A DNA stretch of 64,000 nucleotides from Chaenocephalus aceratus (taxonomy: Eukaryota; Chordata; Actinopteri; Perciformes; Channichthyidae). A program made the position numbers and the translations under genes. Positions 61,230 through 64,000 of this stretch are shown one piece after another; the stretch's first letter is position 1, and each line of letters begins with the position of its first letter. Location: the NCBI GenBank assembly GCA_023974075.1, contig CM043803.1, positions 2,329,495-2,393,494 on the forward strand. Direction: 5' to 3'. The notes below the pieces were generated by a model. The model had not been told where the DNA came from and did not search any database. It was given only the letters and a program-made list of their open reading frames with translations.

Positions 61230-61449
61230 GCTAGGGAGGTGTTCCAGGCACGTCCAGCTGGGAAGAGACCAAGGGGTAGACCTAGGACCAGGTGGAGGGA
61301 TTATATCTCTTCGCTGGCCTGGGAGCGCCTTGGGATCCCCCAGTCAGAGCTGGTTGATGTCGCCAGGGAAAAGAAAGTTTGGGGCTCTCTGCTGGAACTG
61401 CTACCCCCGCGACCCGACCACGGATAAGCGGGAGAAGATGGATGGATGG
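61230..61449 (+). mobile_element. LINE 3' fragment with reverse-transcriptase C-terminus
   Basis: A 5'-truncated copy encodes the end of a LINE ORF (GKRPRGRPRTRWRDYISSLA, then WERLGIPQSELVDVA and LLPPRPDHG) followed by a stop and a GATGGATGGATGG tail. This C-terminal motif (GRPRTRWRDYI) is widespread in fish RTE/Rex-type LINEs. No catalytic domain is present. Confidence 0.75.
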
Positions 61450-61563
61450 TTATGACATCACTTACGCGACTCTGGGATTTGTAGTCTTTCTCGTTGCGAA
61501 TTTTTCATAGTCTTATATTTCAACAGTTTTATGACAAACTGACAGACTGTGAGGTAAAGGCAC

Positions 61564-61764
61564 ATGGGTGAAGCTACTCCAACCCTGTGTGATGCACCGA
61601 GGATGGGCTCCAACAACGCCACACGCAGATCCATCCAACTGCGGGACACCTTCTGCTCCTATTTGAATGAGGAGGGTGCAGTGCGATGGCAGCATAGAGT
61701 GGTGTTGGGTCACCATTGTCTCCAAACCAAAAGCTCTTTTAAGAGCTACCCATATTTTCTTTAA
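61564..61764 (+). pseudogene. HARBI1-type transposase, C-terminal fragment
   Basis: The translation includes GSNNATRRSIQLRDTFCSYL and EEGAVRWQHRVV, which match the pattern at the end of HARBI1/Harbinger nucleases (R-x3-F-x2-YF-x3-GAVPWQ). The DDE catalytic region upstream is missing, replaced by the LINE fragment and a deletion, so there is no active transposase in this copy. Confidence 0.55.
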
Positions 61765-62112
61765 AAAGCAAATGTTCCAAATGAGCCATTTTAAAAACAA
61801 CCATTCCTAATAAACATGTTTCCTGAATTGATATTATGATAGGACTAACAACCTTTTTCCTTCAGTCCTGTTTTTAGTGATACAAATTACAACAGGTTTT
61901 CACCTGAACAATTACAGAAGACAGCACATTATATATCGATATACATGAAGCTTCTGGTATGTTGCAACTGACAAACCACATGAACAAGTGAAGACACAGT
62001 ATAGCCATAACATACTTTAAATAACTTTTATTTATGTAATGTTGTGAGTGAAGTGTGTGATGAGTGTAAAAACATGTCATGTGGATCAGTATCAGTATCA
62101 GTATGTAATTAA

Positions 62113-63024
62113 TTAATATTCCAGCTCTGCTGCCTCCAGGACCGCCTCGTGTATGGTCAGTCTGAGCCTCAGCCTATTTCTCCTGCTGATCAGCCTCATG
62201 GTGGGCAAGAGACTCCGGAAAAAGAGCAGGTCTTTGTCCTCCTCCACCACTGGTGGTGGGGGTGGTGGCATATCCAGCATTGGACCTACGGTCAAAAGCA
62301 GATTCTCCTCAAAGGGGGACATCTCCCTTCCCCTTCTCTTTTTCCCCCGGAATGCGACTCTCGCCTGTGCTGGCTGACTGGCCGGCTGACTGGCTGGCTG
62401 ACTAGCAGGCTGACTGGCACCTGGTTGGCTTTCCATGCTGTCATCCAGGCTCTCTTCCAGGCTGTCTTCCTCTTCCTCTTCTATGGATGTGGATGGAGGC
62501 AGGGCTTGCCGAGGGAAATTGCTGGACGTCTCGCGGTCAAGCATGAATGGCTTTAAAAAGCTCATGATTGCCGCGAGACGCCAGGGCTTAGATCCCCCGG
62601 AAGACCCTGCCCCGCTCCTTTTCCCTTCCTTCTCTAATATCCTCTCCTTCCTGTATTTGTCCCTGAGGGACTTCCACCACTTTTTGCACACTTCCTCTAA
62701 TAAAATGAAATGAAAGAATACAGTTAATTTCTTGAATTTAAGAAAATGATTCCTCCATTAATGAAAACCAAATCCCTTTATCACTGTCAATTGCATAAAA
62801 GGTTTTACATGTCACACTTTATCAGAATCAAAATAAGAAACGGGTTTATTGCCAGGTAGCTTTGCACATACTAGGAATTTGACTTGATGTCATGGTGCAT
62901 ATATAAAAAACAAGAAATCTAATATAAAACACAAAATGTTTTACACCGTAATAAAATACTGTTAAATTGCTAAAAGATAAAAATTAAATAAAGCAGTAAT
63001 TTACATGGAAATAGAATGCATTTT

Positions 63025-63062
<38 letters not shown>

Positions 63063-63429
63063 ACTAAGAAATGTGAAAGCAGAATATGAGCAGAAAGGAG
63101 TATGACATTGTGTGCATTAATGTAATGCAATATAGTCTTTGATGTGGCAGAGGTAAAGTGTCAGCGGATGATGAACATTTATGTGATTAATGTCTATGGT
63201 GCTATTTTATGCTAAATATAGTGGCTAATGGCTATGCTTGCTAGCTATGTTAACACTACGTAAACTGGATATACAATCCCCAAACAGGCGAAAACCTACC
63301 AGTTTCACCCACTGTCTCTGCCACCTCCCTCCATGACTGGTTCCTCCGGTTTGTATCCCGGTAGGTGAAGAGGGTCTGGTCATACAAAACCGGGTGATTT
63401 GCTACAGCGATAATTAGTTTCTCCTCCAT
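62113..63429 (-). CDS. MADF-BESS (Myb/SANT-like) protein of the Harbinger element, two exons
   Basis: Exon 1 is 63429-63300 (ATG at 63429, donor G|GTAGGT) and exon 2 is 62696-62113 (acceptor TTATTAG). Phases match (43 codons plus one base), giving 237 residues with a stop after AELEY. Residues 1-~80 form a MADF domain: EEKLIIAVANHPVLYDQTL, the Trp in NQSWREV, then across the junction CKKWWKSLRDKYRKER, the three aromatic positions of this Myb-like DNA-binding fold. An acidic/Ser stretch, QPAS repeats and a poly-Pro segment follow. The C-terminus (DLLFFRSLLPTMRLISRRNR) is a BESS protein-interaction motif. In Harbinger elements the Myb-like protein binds the transposon ends and brings the transposase into the nucleus. 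Its intactness while the transposase is gone is notable. Confidence 0.8.
62320..62420. repeat. Short tandem repeat in the MADF gene
   Basis: GGCTGACTGGCTGGCTGACT-type 12-base units at 62370-62415 encode the repeated QPAS residues of the linker. Confidence 0.8.
63028..63059. repeat. (AT)n microsatellite in the intron of the MADF gene
   Basis: Sixteen AT units inside the ~600-bp intron. Confidence 0.9.
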
Positions 63430-63684
63430 CTTTTTTTGAAATATAGAAATGAACGGGGGATATCTCTCCCAGCTTAGACGCGGTTTGATTGGCTACGGCT
63501 TGAGCTGTCAGATTTTCCGAAACGAGATTTGATTGGCTGGCGCTGGTAACTTCTGACGCCGGAGACGGACCGCTATGCTACCCACAATTCAGTTCGGCGA
63601 AAAAGCGAGGCAACGTGACGTCACCACATTCAAAGTGAATGGGCAGATTGAAGCTGTCGACGCTGTAGTGTGGACGGGCCGTTA

Positions 63685-64000
63685 CAGAAACAAACACACG
63701 TTCCCTCACTGTCGCTCTACCATCCACAAACACACATGCACAAGCTACACCCCCCTCTCTCTCTCTTAAAGGGAGAGCGATCTCATCTCACTCTGCATGA
63801 CCAATATCATAACATGTGTGTTCTGGAGAATCACAGAACGGACGATCGTCCTTATTATTATGCCGTTTAAACCAATTATTTAAATGTGATTGTTAAATTC
63901 GGCATCATAAGTTGCGCTGACAGGTCCACACACTGCTTCCCCGCAGCGAGGCTCCCCCGCCCTCCTGCTGATAGTTCACGAGGGTCAAGCTCCTCAATCC
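63685..64000. other. Non-coding stretch to the window end
   Basis: No feature recognised; sequence flanking the Harbinger element. Confidence 0.4.

Larger units (their letters stand above)
60683..63681. mobile_element. PIF/Harbinger DNA transposon
   Basis: Both sides carry TTA (60680-60682, 63682-63684), the usual Harbinger target. The ends are imperfect inverted repeats (GGCTGCGGCCACACGAGG against CGGCCCGTCCACACTACAG in reverse complement). Inside are two gene remnants/genes in convergent orientation, as in autonomous Harbingers: pieces of the HARBI1-type transposase on the plus strand and an intact Myb-like (MADF) gene on the minus strand. A LINE fragment is inserted in the transposase part. 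Confidence 0.65.

Noticed and set aside
62149..62556. Plus-strand ORF of 135 codons
   Set aside because: Shadow of the MADF-BESS gene on the opposite strand.

Overview
The window looks like teleost fish nuclear DNA: AT-rich, almost gene-free, and packed with the transposon types typical of ray-finned fish (hAT, PIF/Harbinger, TTAA-target MITEs, DIRS, LTR retroelements, LINE 3' ends, a tRNA-derived SINE) plus very long dinucleotide microsatellites. No bacterial-style gene organisation is present. Host coding sequence is limited to a few candidate exons: one resembling the end of a PH domain at 7852-7977 (+), a possible following terminal exon at 8332-8367 (+), and an unidentified splice-bounded exon at 54408-54499 (-). 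These suggest that most of the window is intron or intergenic DNA.

Layout. 1-21 kb is mostly low-copy non-coding DNA with a hAT remnant carrying a BED-finger exon (8688-9768), two small MITEs (10560-10895, 12747-12987) and an uninterrupted (CA)n tract of about 311 bp. 21.4-23.1 kb is a nested set: a hAT-like element holds a second TIR element with a 6-bp target duplication and an integrase-like ORF remnant, which in turn holds a third repeat. 26.3-27.5 kb ends in an almost perfect 84-bp hairpin. 31.0-35.9 kb is a 4.9-kb foldback element with ~1.1-kb arms, internal tandem repeats and a nested MITE in one arm.

36.8-51.1 kb is the most interesting part. A degenerate DIRS retroelement (minus strand, tyrosine recombinase with visible catalytic residues, inverted termini and internal complementary region, no reverse transcriptase) is split by two later insertions. 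One is a hAT element in its right terminus. The other is a 10-kb LTR retroelement whose two 1.1-kb LTRs show no difference by eye. This LTR element (minus strand) has a tRNA-Trp-type primer site, a gag-like ORF with a CCHC knuckle, only a short tail of pol and, where env would be expected, an intronless stretch of host-like LIM domains of the Ajuba/LIMD1/WTIP family. It therefore reads as a young, non-autonomous retroelement that captured a cellular LIM-protein cDNA.

51.9-57.9 kb holds another foldback element with a nested insertion, a hAT element with an exact 8-bp target duplication containing a SINE, and a TTAA-type MITE. 60.7-63.7 kb is a PIF/Harbinger element flanked by TTA. Its transposase gene is reduced to start and end fragments, but its Myb-like (MADF-BESS) accessory gene is an intact two-exon gene (62113-63429, minus strand).
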